From Myxococcales bacterium (lineage in GTDB: Bacteria > Myxococcota > Polyangia > Fen-1088), in assembly GCA_003155465.1 (NCBI GenBank), contig PMCR01000407.1, positions 1-13,583 on the forward strand: a stretch of 13,583 nucleotides of DNA, given 5' to 3'. Below are positions 5,540 through 13,476 of this stretch, one piece after another. The notes beneath the pieces were generated by a model, which searched no databases, was not told where the DNA came from, and saw only the letters and a list, made by a program, of their open reading frames with translations. The translations under genes were made by a program, and so were the position numbers. Numbering within the stretch: position 1 is the first letter of the stretch; each line of letters starts with the position of its first letter.

Positions 5540-7162
5540 ATGAGACACCTATCTTTTCGGCTATGGGCACAAGTGATTTCCGCGGCTGTGTTTCTGACAG
5601 CCACCTCTGCTGCCGCGGACGGCCCCACGGCCATCAGTCTGACGACCCCCGTATCGGGCACTATCTCTGCAGCCGCCGAAGTTGATTGGTACTCAGTGAC
5701 TACCGACACCGTCGGGGACTTGCTCGTCACGCAAACCGCCTGGCCGCCGTACATTGACACCAGAATCGCGGTATTCGGTCCGAACAGCCAGACACTCGCC
5801 CAGGCCAATCCGGTAGTCGCCGCAGCCCCCGGAACCTACTACATCAAGGTCTGGTCGTTCGTCGACGGTATTTCGACGTCCCCCTACACCTTCAACGCAA
5901 CCCTCACCAAGGCCGTCACGGGCAACGACATCGACAAGGGGGGCAACGCTGCGGCGGCAGCCGTTCCGATCACCCTCGGGGCCGCGGTGTCGGATACCAT
6001 CGCTCCCTCGAAGGAAACGGCTGGCACGCAGGATGTCGATTGGTTCACCGTGACCACCGACACGGTCGGGGACTTGGCCGTAACGCAGACAGCCTGGCCT
6101 CCGTACATTGAAACAAAGATCGCCATATTTGGCCCCAACAATCCGGCGCTTGCACAGGCCAATCCGCTTCCCGCCGCGGCGCCGGGAACCTACTACATCA
6201 AGGTCTGGTCCTACGTCGACGGTACGTCCATCGCCCCCTACACCTTCTCGGCCGGCCTCACCCAGGCCGCGACTGGAAACGATATCGACAAGGGCAGGAA
6301 TAGCGCCGCGGGCGCTGTTCCCATAACCCTCGGCATCGCGGTAAGCGACACCATCGCCCCCTCCAAGGAAACCGCAGGAACACAAGATATCGATTGGTTC
6401 AGCGTCATCACCACGGTTGTGGGCGACTTGACCGTCACCCAGACGGCGTGGCCTCCGAACATCGAAACGAAGATCGCCGTATTCGGTCCCAACGATCCCT
6501 TGCTTCCCCTCAGCAATCCGACGAAGGCCGCCGTGCCGGGCACCTACTACATCAAGGTGTGGTCTGTGACTGACGGCTCTTCCATTGCACCCTACACGTT
6601 CACCGCCGATTTGAAGGCCGCTGCGGGAGACGCCGGCAGCGGCGCGGGGCGCGACGCGGGCGGAACGGCGGATACCGGCGGCCTGGTCGGCCTGGATGCC
6701 TCCGCGGGTCGCGATGCGGGCGCCATGCCGGATACCGGCGCCCTGCCCGGCTCTGATGCCGCCGTTGGCCGCGAAACGGGCATCGTGATCACGGCGGATG
6801 CCGGCGGCCTGGTCGCCCCTGACGCAGGCATTGGTCGCGAAACGGGCATCGTAATCGTGGCGGATGCCGGCGGCCTGGTCGCCCCTGATGCCGGCGCGGG
6901 CACCACGACGGAAACCGGCGGCCTGATCGGCCTCGATGCCTCCGCTGGCCGCGACGTGGGCGGCACGGCAGGGGCTGGGGGCACGGCAGACGCCGCCAGT
7001 GCTGCGCCCGCCTGCAAGAACAGCGGCTGCAGCGTCTCTGGAAGGTTCAGCGGATCGCAGTTTCCTGCGGTGCCTTTGCTGCTCTTCGTGGCCATCTTCC
7101 TGATGCGCCGTCCGTCACCGTCCCGGCCGCGTCCCAGGCGCCGTGACCCCAAGAAGGGTTGA
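5540..7162 (+). CDS. Secreted protein with three PPC-like repeats, low-complexity linker and MYXO-CTERM-like C-terminus
   Basis: 540 residues from ATG 5540, chosen because GGGAG lies 7 bases upstream and a signal peptide follows at once (hydrophobic core to about residue 22, cleavage likely after the SAAA at 23-26). Three repeats of roughly 100-115 residues (28-123, 126-241, 246-359) share VDW(Y/F)(S/T)V, VGDL.VTQTAWPP, TGNDIDKG and GTYYIKVWS. This looks like the bacterial pre-peptidase C-terminal (PPC) beta-sandwich, though no peptidase domain is present. Residues 360-490 are an Ala/Gly/Asp linker with internal repeats. The end (491-540) has ACKNSGCSV, a hydrophobic stretch (about 507-522) and an Arg/Lys-rich tail. 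This matches the layout of MYXO-CTERM sorting signals, which are processed by a myxosortase to anchor proteins at the outer surface. It is probably a surface protein that binds a ligand or adheres; the ligand is unknown. It converges with the kinase gene. Confidence 0.88.
   Translation: MRHLSFRLWAQVISAAVFLTATSAAADGPTAISLTTPVSGTISAAAEVDWYSVTTDTVGDLLVTQTAWPPYIDTRIAVFGPNSQTLAQANPVVAAAPGTYYIKVWSFVDGISTSPYTFNATLTKAVTGNDIDKGGNAAAAAVPITLGAAVSDTIAPSKETAGTQDVDWFTVTTDTVGDLAVTQTAWPPYIETKIAIFGPNNPALAQANPLPAAAPGTYYIKVWSYVDGTSIAPYTFSAGLTQAATGNDIDKGRNSAAGAVPITLGIAVSDTIAPSKETAGTQDIDWFSVITTVVGDLTVTQTAWPPNIETKIAVFGPNDPLLPLSNPTKAAVPGTYYIKVWSVTDGSSIAPYTFTADLKAAAGDAGSGAGRDAGGTADTGGLVGLDASAGRDAGAMPDTGALPGSDAAVGRETGIVITADAGGLVAPDAGIGRETGIVIVADAGGLVAPDAGAGTTTETGGLIGLDASAGRDVGGTAGAGGTADAASAAPACKNSGCSVSGRFSGSQFPAVPLLLFVAIFLMRRPSPSRPRPRRRDPKKG
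5621..6616 (+). repeat. Three tandem PPC-like repeats within the secreted protein
   Basis: Three in-frame units of about 290-345 bases. The clearest landmarks are GTYYIKVWS, encoded three times near 5831, 6186 and 6541, and the VGDL...QTAWPP block, encoded near 5714, 6068 and 6422. Units two and three are closest to each other (both have DTIAPSKETAGTQD(V/I)DWF before the block); unit one lacks that stretch. This points to duplication inside the gene, with the second-third split the most recent. Confidence 0.85.
6647..6970 (+). repeat. In-frame minisatellite of about 20-22 codons in the linker
   Basis: Units begin with GR(D/E)xG and recur about every 60-66 bases: GRDAGGTADTGGLVGLDASA, GRDAGAMPDTGALPGSDAAV, then two nearly identical units starting GRETGIVI and containing ADAGGLVAPDAG, then a degenerate one ending LIGLDASAGRDVGG. 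The two GRETGIVI units are also nearly identical as DNA. Such repeats can gain or lose copies by slippage without breaking the frame, changing the length of the stalk between the PPC repeats and the membrane anchor. Confidence 0.8.
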
Positions 7163-7209
7163 GGCACGACCGCGCGATACCCGGAATCACGGCTACGGTT
7201 GTTGCCTCA
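7160..7209. terminator. Weak inverted repeat between convergent genes, possible terminator
   Basis: TGAGGCA (7160-7166) and TGCCTCA (7203-7209) form a 7-base inverted repeat around a 36-base spacer. It spans the stop of the secreted protein and ends just before the kinase stop. There is no T-run on either side. The position between converging genes is right for a two-way terminator, but the structure is weak. Confidence 0.2.
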
Positions 7210-7213
7210 CCGG

Positions 7214-10200
7214 CTACCCCTGCTCGAACCCCGGCGCGATCAGGTGGGCGATGCGATCGGGATCCCGCACGCCCTGGTCGGTCATCCAGCGTCGTGAGCT
7301 GTCGCGTAGCTCCTGGCCCTCGGGGTTGCCGCGCAGCTCGCCCAGCCAGCGGCGACCCGACTCGGCCAGCAGGAGGGCGCCGGCCGCCTCGGCGGTGGCC
7401 ACCGCTCGCTCCAGCGCGACCACGGCCGCGGCCCGCGAGGGCGACGGCTCCAGCCAGCAGATGCCGGCCTCCAGCAGGGCGCCCATGGCGACCCCAGTCT
7501 GGTGCTCGGCCCGGGCCAGCCTGCGCGCGTGTCGGCGCGCCCGGCGCAGGTGCGGGGCGCGCTCCTCTGCCGGCAGTCCCTCTGCCATAGCCAGCGCCAC
7601 CCGGCCCGAGATCCAGGCGTGCTCGATGCGGATGCCGCTGATCCTCAACAGTCCGGAGCCGGCCAGCCGCTCCTGCTCGGCGGCAAGCGCGTCCCTGGCC
7701 TGGTCGGGACGCCCGCCGTACAGCGCCTGCTCGCAGCGCGCGTACAGGTGGAAAAAGTGCTGCACGTGGTACAGGTCGCGCGGCCACGAATCCAGGACGC
7801 CCTCGATGTCGCGCGCGGCGCGCTCGGGATCGCCGCGGATCAGCCAGACGATGGATTGGTAGGTGCGCAGGTTGGTGGCCAGGTAGCGGTCGCCGGTGCG
7901 ATCGGCGTCTGTGGTGTAGCGATCGAAACATTCGCCCAGCTCGCGCAGCCGGCCCGACAGCCGCAGTGAGAAGCACGCGAATGAGCGCGTGGTGGCCAGC
8001 TCCCAACCCACGTTGAGACAGTGGGTGAGCAGGTACTGCTCGACTGCGGCGAGCTCATTCGCCACCGCGTCGAACTCGCCCGCGAAGTAGTGCACCATGG
8101 CCTTGCACATGCGCGCTAGCCCGATGGTGGGCGCGTCTGACGATCGGCGCGCCAGCACCTCGGCCTGCGACACCAGGCGAATGGCCCAGCCCAGGTGCGA
8201 GATCCCCAGCGCCGCCAGTTGCCCGGCCAGCACGCCCAGTCCCTGGGCCACGCGCCGGATGTCCCCGGCCTTCAGCGCCAGCAGGATGAAGCGCAACAGG
8301 AAGTCGTCGGCGCGCAGCGTGTCCACCACGCCCAGACCGGTGTTCACCGACCACAGCACGTCGAGCAGGCGCGCCTGCCCAACCGGGATGCTGGAAGGCG
8401 AACGTTCCTTGAACTGGATTCCGCGCACGCGCAGCCACAGCAGGCGCCAGGTCACCGCCAAGACGGCACGCCGCGGATCGCGCGCCAGGCGCAGCCCGGC
8501 CTGGTCCAGCACCTCGCCCAGGATCTCCAGCCCGCGCACGATGTGGCCTGCACGCAGAAGCTGCTCCGCCGCCAGGTGGCGCAGGCGCGGCGCCAGCTCA
8601 GGCCCGCCCAGCGCGGCGGCCTGCTGGTACGCCTGGGCCGCCAGCAAGGGCAGCCCGCTGGCGGCCTGGCAGTCGCCCATCGCGTGCAGAAGGTCGCGCC
8701 TTGCCTGCTGGTCCGACTCCAGCGCCGCCGCGGTCTGGTAGAGCTGCGCGGCGCGATCAAAGGCCAGCTTGGTGCGCGCCTGGATCGCCGCCTCGCGGGC
8801 GTAGTACTTGGCGCGCTCATGGTCGGCCGCTTCCAGCCAGTAGCGGGCCAGCAGGTCGGTGCGCTCACGTCCCCATTTCTCCATGGCGTGCGCGATGGCG
8901 GTGCGCAACTGGCGCAGCACCGACCCGTCCAGGCTGCCCAGCACCGCCTCGCCGATTCGGTCGTGGTACGCCTCGACGACATCCGATCGCTGTCCCCCCG
9001 CGCGCCGAATCAGGCGTGCTTGCGCCAGCGCCGAGATGCCGCGCTCCCAGCCCTCGGAGCCGAGCGGTACGCCGGCCGCGTCGGCCAAAGTTTTCTCCGG
9101 CAGCGGATCGCCTGCCACCGCGATGACCTCGAGCAATCTCTGGCTCTCCCCGGGCAACGTGCGGAGGCGACCGAGGATCAAAGCGTCCAAGCTCACAGCG
9201 TTCCCGGCCGCGAAGTACGCCGGTCCGCCCCGCGGCAACACCACGTCGCTCAGGTAGCGGACGAGCTCAAGCGTGAAAAAAGGGTTGCCACCCGCTTCCT
9301 GCACCACCGCCTCGGCCAGGCGCTGCTTGACCTCCTGGCCGATCTCCCCCGAGTCAGCCAGGCGATCGACGAGGGTCGAGGCCGCCTCTGGCGACAGCGG
9401 CCCCACCTCTACGCGCCTCACCGCGGGATGGGCTGCGATCTCGCGCAGCGGGGCCGCCAGCGTATCGTCCTGCAAGACCGGCCGGCAGGTAGCCACCAGC
9501 AACAGGCCAAGCATGCCGGTGTGTCGCAGCAGGGTCTGCAGAAGCGCGAGGCTGTCGCGGTCGGCCCACTGCAGATCGTCGATGAAGGCCACCACGGGTT
9601 GTCGCTGCGCCAGGCGCCTCAGCAGCTCGCAGAAGCCGGCAAAGGCCCGGTTGCGCAGTTCGGTCGCGTGGCGCACCTTGGGCAGCCAGTCGCCCACGTG
9701 TTCCAGTTGATCCAGCCGGCGCAGCACCGGGAAGATCTCCGACAGGTACGCGGTCCCCTCGGGCAGTCCCTGCGCCAGCTCGCCCGTGCCCAGGTTGGCC
9801 AGCCTGGAGCTGAGCGCGTCCACGATGCCGTCGAAGGCCTTGAAGGGCAGCGTCTCGCGCTCATGGCAGCGGCCGCGCAGGATGACAGGCTTGCGAGAAG
9901 GCTCGGCGCTGGCGGTGATCTGATCCAGGAAGCGCTCGACCAGCGCGGTCTTGCCGATGCCCGAAGTGCCCTCGACCAGCACCAGCGCGAGGTTGCCGAG
10001 GCACGCGCTGCCGAAGCAATGGCGCAGAGCCTGCATCTCCGCCGTGCGCCCGATGAACACCGAAACGCCAGCGCGGACTGGCGCACTTTCAGCCTCTGAC
10101 AGCGGCACGGGCGTGCTGCCGGTGCCGAGCTGGGCCAGGATCTCCGCGCCACCGGGCCGCTGCACCGGATCGCGCCGCAGAAGCTGCATGCACAGCCGAC

Positions 10201-10990
10201 TCAGTTCGGGATCGGCCAGGGGGTTCACCTCGACGGGTGCAAGCGGCTCCTCGCTCTGTTTCTTGAGCAGAATCTCGACCAAATCACCGTCATGGGGCAA
10301 GCGGCCGGTCAGCACCTGGTACAGCATGACCCCCACCGCATACCAGTCGGCGGCGGGCTGCGACGGCCCCTCCTTCGCTTGCTCGGGAGCCATGTAGGCC
10401 GGGGTTCCCACCAGTCCGTCGCCCCTGAACGACCGCGTTCCGGTCTGGCTGGCCAGCCCGAAATCCAGGGCCACCACCCGGCCCTCCGGTGTCACCAGCA
10501 CATTCGACGGCTTGAGATCGCGATGGATGCAGCCGGCCTGGTGCATGGCGTGCACCCCGGCGCAAAGCTGCTGCAGGGCCATGCGCAGGCGCTGCCCATC
10601 GGGTTGCGGGCGGAACGTCACCGCTGCGGGCTCGCTGCGGGGCAGGCCGGTCGCTGTTTCCAACCCGGACCGCAGCGGGACGCCGCCACCCGCCTTTGGC
10701 CCCAGCAGGTAGACGTCGAAGGGCACGCCCGCCACATACTCCATGGTGAAGAACCACAGCGGCCCCTCGCAGATCAGTTCGTGCAGCGCGGCCAGGTTGG
10801 GGTGCTTGAGGTCAGCAAGAGAACGGAACTCGCTCTTGAACCTGTACAGGTCCAGCCCGTCCCACGAGTCGAGCAGCTTCAGCGCGACCTCCGCGCCCAG
10901 TTGCCGATCGAAGACCAGATACACAATACCCATGCTCCCGCTGCCGAGGAGGCGGATGACCTTGAATCGGTCCGTGCCGACGAACGACAT
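7214..10990 (-). CDS. PknK-like Ser/Thr protein kinase fused to a STAND ATPase and a long helical repeat tail
   Basis: 1258 residues from ATG 10990. The N-terminal kinase (about 8-285) has all key parts: glycine loop GSGSMG (16-21), Lys38 in VALK, Glu54, HRDLKPSN (156-163), DFG (176-178) and APE (201-203), so it should be active. A Gly/Pro/Arg-rich insertion of about 35 residues (98-132) sits before the helix leading to HRD. Next is a STAND/AAA-16-type ATPase: FIGR (312-315), Walker A GTSGIGKT (341-348), Walker B VVAFIDDLQWAD (467-478), and GGNPFFTLEL (567-576). The rest, about 690-1258, is Leu/Ala/Arg-rich and helical, like the TPR-type region of MalT/PknK proteins. No DNA-binding, GGDEF or histidine-kinase domain follows, so the output is phosphorylation. 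Such kinases are abundant in myxobacteria and probably sense through the tail; signal and targets are unknown. The upstream lipoprotein is on the same strand. Confidence 0.93.
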   Translation of the reverse strand: MSFVGTDRFKVIRLLGSGSMGIVYLVFDRQLGAEVALKLLDSWDGLDLYRFKSEFRSLADLKHPNLAALHELICEGPLWFFTMEYVAGVPFDVYLLGPKAGGGVPLRSGLETATGLPRSEPAAVTFRPQPDGQRLRMALQQLCAGVHAMHQAGCIHRDLKPSNVLVTPEGRVVALDFGLASQTGTRSFRGDGLVGTPAYMAPEQAKEGPSQPAADWYAVGVMLYQVLTGRLPHDGDLVEILLKKQSEEPLAPVEVNPLADPELSRLCMQLLRRDPVQRPGGAEILAQLGTGSTPVPLSEAESAPVRAGVSVFIGRTAEMQALRHCFGSACLGNLALVLVEGTSGIGKTALVERFLDQITASAEPSRKPVILRGRCHERETLPFKAFDGIVDALSSRLANLGTGELAQGLPEGTAYLSEIFPVLRRLDQLEHVGDWLPKVRHATELRNRAFAGFCELLRRLAQRQPVVAFIDDLQWADRDSLALLQTLLRHTGMLGLLLVATCRPVLQDDTLAAPLREIAAHPAVRRVEVGPLSPEAASTLVDRLADSGEIGQEVKQRLAEAVVQEAGGNPFFTLELVRYLSDVVLPRGGPAYFAAGNAVSLDALILGRLRTLPGESQRLLEVIAVAGDPLPEKTLADAAGVPLGSEGWERGISALAQARLIRRAGGQRSDVVEAYHDRIGEAVLGSLDGSVLRQLRTAIAHAMEKWGRERTDLLARYWLEAADHERAKYYAREAAIQARTKLAFDRAAQLYQTAAALESDQQARRDLLHAMGDCQAASGLPLLAAQAYQQAAALGGPELAPRLRHLAAEQLLRAGHIVRGLEILGEVLDQAGLRLARDPRRAVLAVTWRLLWLRVRGIQFKERSPSSIPVGQARLLDVLWSVNTGLGVVDTLRADDFLLRFILLALKAGDIRRVAQGLGVLAGQLAALGISHLGWAIRLVSQAEVLARRSSDAPTIGLARMCKAMVHYFAGEFDAVANELAAVEQYLLTHCLNVGWELATTRSFACFSLRLSGRLRELGECFDRYTTDADRTGDRYLATNLRTYQSIVWLIRGDPERAARDIEGVLDSWPRDLYHVQHFFHLYARCEQALYGGRPDQARDALAAEQERLAGSGLLRISGIRIEHAWISGRVALAMAEGLPAEERAPHLRRARRHARRLARAEHQTGVAMGALLEAGICWLEPSPSRAAAVVALERAVATAEAAGALLLAESGRRWLGELRGNPEGQELRDSSRRWMTDQGVRDPDRIAHLIAPGFEQG

Positions 10991-10991
10991 C

Positions 10992-11008
10992 GCTAGTGCT
11001 CAACCAGC
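10992..11008 (-). promoter_or_regulatory. Small hairpin over the kinase ribosome-binding region
   Basis: Just before the kinase ATG, the minus-strand RNA can fold GCTGGT-TGAGC-ACTAGC (five Watson-Crick pairs and one G-U). The weak Shine-Dalgarno-like GAGC lies in or next to the loop. It might modulate initiation, but a stem this short is easily fortuitous. Confidence 0.25.
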
Positions 11009-11014
11009 AGCTTA

Positions 11015-11082
11015 GCGCCTCTTGCCCTCAAGGCCCGCGGTCTATCGCATGCCGAGGGCGGAAAGACCCGGGCAAAAGGCGC
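11015..11082 (-). ncRNA. Structured RNA element in the leader of the kinase gene / 3' region of the lipoprotein gene
   Basis: GCGCCTCTTGCCC (11015-11027) and GGGCAAAAGGCGC (11070-11082) form a 13-base inverted repeat with a single mismatch around 42 bases. In minus-strand RNA the odd pair becomes U-G, so all 13 pairs form; in plus-strand RNA it would be an A-C mismatch. The loop can also pair GGTCT with AGACC. The stem ends 24 bases before the kinase ATG and begins 46 bases after the lipoprotein stop. No U-run follows, so it is not a standard terminator. It could be a leader controlling kinase expression, or a stable 3' end. No known riboswitch family is recognised. Confidence 0.5.
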
Positions 11083-11128
11083 GCGTACTGGGGGTGGATA
11101 TGTTGATGTCGCCACCGGTTCATCAGGG

Positions 11129-11959
11129 TCAAATGGGCATCCTGCAATCGAGGGAGCAATAGACGAAAGAGCACCTTCCGCTTGTTGGGTTCCCTTGGGA
11201 GTCCAAGCACTTGCCGTTCAGGGGACCGAAGTCGCACATCTCGCCATATCGGTAGTCGAGAATGCCATCGCCACAGCAGGATATCGTTCCCGCATCACTG
11301 CTATCAGCAGATCCGTCCGGGGGCTCAAGAATGCCTGCGTCTGACCAAGTGCCACTGCAGATACCCCCATACGGAGATGGTCTGCATGTAATGGATTGCG
11401 CACACAGTTTGTTCGTGTAGCAATAACCTCGGACCCCACAATCTTGGTCCCCCAACGCTGTTGGTGTATCGCCGGGGTCGCACGACAGGAGATCGCTGCA
11501 GTGCGTGCCTACAGGCAAAACGCACAGTGTGGAGCCACAGGTGTTCACCAGGGAATAGCACTCGCGCTCTGGTGGGCAGTCTCCAGAGTAGTCCAATTCC
11601 GGTCCCGAGGCTACCTGCTGGTCCCGTGGGTTGCAGTTGGGGGAGCAAGCCACAATGTGACCGCCGGTGCCACTTTGGCTGCTACCGGTTGAACTGTTTG
11701 TGACACCAGTACCACCGATGTTGGTACCGCCTGCTCCACCGGGACCGCCGGCGCCACCGATGCTGCCACGTCCAGCTCCACCTGGACCAATCGCGCCGCC
11801 GGTGCCTCGGGTGGTTCCGCTGCTGATGGTGCTGCCTGCCTGGCCTCCGCCTGTAGCTCCTGCATCACGTGGACTGCTCTTCAGACCAGAGCTGCTACAC
11901 GCCATGCTCACCAGGCCGACTGCGAATAGGGCTACGACACCTGCAGCAATCTTGAACAT
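11129..11959 (-). CDS. Gly-rich, Cys-rich secreted lipoprotein with a Myxococcus-type Cys-rich motif
   Basis: 276 residues; AGAGGA lies 5 bases before ATG 11959. The signal peptide runs to residue 20 and ends VSMA-C, an imperfect lipobox, so Cys21 is probably lipidated. A Ser/Gly/Thr linker (22-101) contains many GG-A/T-G steps. From residue 105 on there are about 20 Cys, many presumably in disulfides. Near 228-272 lies CCGDGILDYRYGEMCDFG...C...C...C. This resembles the Myxococcus cysteine-rich repeat (CGDG-x-E-x-CDDG type), here as a single, slightly divergent copy. It should sit in the outer or inner membrane facing the periplasm or the outside. The function is not known. Its position between hslU and the kinase on the same strand makes co-expression with the kinase possible, but the 138-base gap with a strong hairpin argues for some separation. 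Confidence 0.82.
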   Translation of the reverse strand: MFKIAAGVVALFAVGLVSMACSSSGLKSSPRDAGATGGGQAGSTISSGTTRGTGGAIGPGGAGRGSIGGAGGPGGAGGTNIGGTGVTNSSTGSSQSGTGGHIVACSPNCNPRDQQVASGPELDYSGDCPPERECYSLVNTCGSTLCVLPVGTHCSDLLSCDPGDTPTALGDQDCGVRGYCYTNKLCAQSITCRPSPYGGICSGTWSDAGILEPPDGSADSSDAGTISCCGDGILDYRYGEMCDFGPLNGKCLDSQGNPTSGRCSFVYCSLDCRMPI

Positions 11960-12081
11960 CGGATCCTCTGTGCGTTCACCGGTTGAGTGCCGAGCTGAAT
12001 TCCATGGGGTTGGTTGCTTCCGCCAGTTGACGTAGGGCGGTTATCGGATATCTTGCCGCCTGAAGACGCCGGCGGAGCTAA

Positions 12082-13476
12082 CTACAGTACGTACTGTGAC
12101 AGATCCTCGTCTTTGAGGATCCCCTGCAACCGTTCGCGCACGTAGGCGGCGGTGATGGGGATGGTACGCTCGCCCAGCTCGGGCGCCTCGAAGGCCAACT
12201 CGTCGAGCAGGCACTCCATCACCGTGTGCAGGCGGCGCGCGCCGATGTTCTCCATGCGGGCGTTGACCTCGGCGGCGATGCGCGCGATCTCGGCGATGGC
12301 GTCGGCCTGGATATCGAGATGGACTTTCTCGGTCTCAAGCAGCGCGGTGTACTGCTTGGTCAGAGCGTTTTCCGGCTCGGTCAGAATGCGCACGAAGTCC
12401 GCGTCGGTCAGCGATTGCAGCTCGACCCGGATGGGGAATCGACCCTGCAACTCGGGAATCAGATCCTTGGGCTTGGCCACGTGGAAGGCGCCGGCCGCGA
12501 TGAAGAGCACGTGGTCGGTCTTGAGCGGGCCGTACTTGGTCGACACCGTGGATCCCTCCACGATGGGCAGAAGATCCCGCTGCACGCCCTCGCGGGACAC
12601 ATCCGGCCCGTGACCGCCGGACTCGCGGCCCGCCACCTTGTCCAACTCGTCAATGAAGATGATGCCGTCCTGCTCGGCGCGCCGGATGGCCTCCTTGGTG
12701 ACGCGTTCCATGTCGATGAGCTTGGCGGCTTCTTCCTCGGTCAAGGCTTCCAGCGCCTCGGGAATGGTCAGGCGCCGTCGTTTGGTGCGCTTGGACTGGG
12801 GGAACATGGACTGCAGGTTGAGGACCATCTCCTCCATGCCCGTGCCGGAAAACACGTCGATGAACGACTGAGGCGCGTCGCTGGTATCGATCTCGACCGA
12901 CTTGTCGTCGAGCTTGCCCTCGTGTAGCAGGCGGCGCAGGTTCTCGCGCGTGCTGGTATCGGCTGCGGGCGCGGCGGGAGCCTCCGGCGCCGGGAGCGCG
13001 CCAGCCAGCGATCCCATGGGCGCGCGCGCGGGCCGCGCCGGCGGCAACAGGACATCGAGCAAGCGCTCCTCGGCATTCTCGCGGGCGCGTGGCCGCGAAC
13101 GCTCGCGTTCCTCTTCGCGCAGCATGGACACCGCGGTTTCAGCCAGATCGCGCACCATGGAGTCCACGTCGCGGCCCACGTAGCCAACCTCGGTGAATTT
13201 CGATGCCTCAACCTTCACGAAGGGCGCGCCGGCCAGCTTGGCCAGGCGGCGCGCGATCTCGGTCTTGCCCACGCCGGTGGGGCCAATCAGCATGATGTTT
13301 TTCGGCGAGATCTCGTCGCGCATGGGCGGCGGCACCTGCTGCCGGCGCCAGCGATTGCGCAGGGCCACCGCCACCGCGCGCTTGGCCTCGCGCTGGCCCA
13401 CGATGTAGCGGTCCAGCTCTTCGACGATGGCTCGCGGGGTGAGCGCCTCAGGGCGTTTGTTGGGGCTGGCCGCCAT
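12082..13476 (-). CDS. hslU: ATP-dependent protease ATPase subunit HslU (ClpY)
   Basis: 464 residues from ATG 13476, which follows the hslV stop with no gap; the ribosome-binding site GAGGAG lies inside hslV. HslU is the AAA+ unfoldase that feeds substrates to the HslV peptidase in the cytoplasm. It starts with the conserved [17 protein letters not shown], then Walker A GPTGVGKT (65-72), pore loop GYVGRD (98-103), Walker [10 protein letters not shown] (272-280), GRFP (345-348) and sensor-2 GARRLHTV (412-419). The C-terminus is EDLSQYVL, where many homologues have EDLSRFIL; this tail docks into HslV. The protein is somewhat longer than E. coli HslU (443) because of an Ala/Pro-rich stretch at about 145-173 in the I domain. 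All catalytic parts are intact, so it should be functional. Confidence 0.98.
   Translation of the reverse strand: MAASPNKRPEALTPRAIVEELDRYIVGQREAKRAVAVALRNRWRRQQVPPPMRDEISPKNIMLIGPTGVGKTEIARRLAKLAGAPFVKVEASKFTEVGYVGRDVDSMVRDLAETAVSMLREEERERSRPRARENAEERLLDVLLPPARPARAPMGSLAGALPAPEAPAAPAADTSTRENLRRLLHEGKLDDKSVEIDTSDAPQSFIDVFSGTGMEEMVLNLQSMFPQSKRTKRRRLTIPEALEALTEEEAAKLIDMERVTKEAIRRAEQDGIIFIDELDKVAGRESGGHGPDVSREGVQRDLLPIVEGSTVSTKYGPLKTDHVLFIAAGAFHVAKPKDLIPELQGRFPIRVELQSLTDADFVRILTEPENALTKQYTALLETEKVHLDIQADAIAEIARIAAEVNARMENIGARRLHTVMECLLDELAFEAPELGERTIPITAAYVRERLQGILKDEDLSQYVL
12084..12097. repeat. 14-base perfect palindrome at the end of hslU
   Basis: ACAGTACGTACTGT reads the same on both strands and covers the last codons of hslU (Gln-Tyr-Val-Leu) and the first base of its stop. 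With no loop it is a poor hairpin; it would suit a dimeric DNA-binding protein, or be a product of chance codon choice. Confidence 0.35.

Noticed and set aside
5621..6970. CRISPR-like repeat array
   Set aside because: The repeats are in frame, diverged at the protein level and have no unique spacers of constant length; they are domain and linker repeats of one gene.
7047..8006. Minus-strand frame of 319 codons covering the kinase C-terminus
   Set aside because: Arg/Ala/Gly-rich out-of-frame reading of the kinase gene; the kinase frame continues past it to a normal stop.
8195..10099. Long open frame on the plus strand opposite the kinase (634 codons)
   Set aside because: It is rich in Gln, Arg, Ala and His with no domain pattern, and lies antisense to a kinase-ATPase with clear motifs. 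Long antisense frames are expected in very GC-rich genes.
12226..12927. Plus-strand open frame opposite hslU (233 codons)
   Set aside because: Antisense shadow of hslU; composition is a mirror of the hslU codons and no independent start signal is seen.
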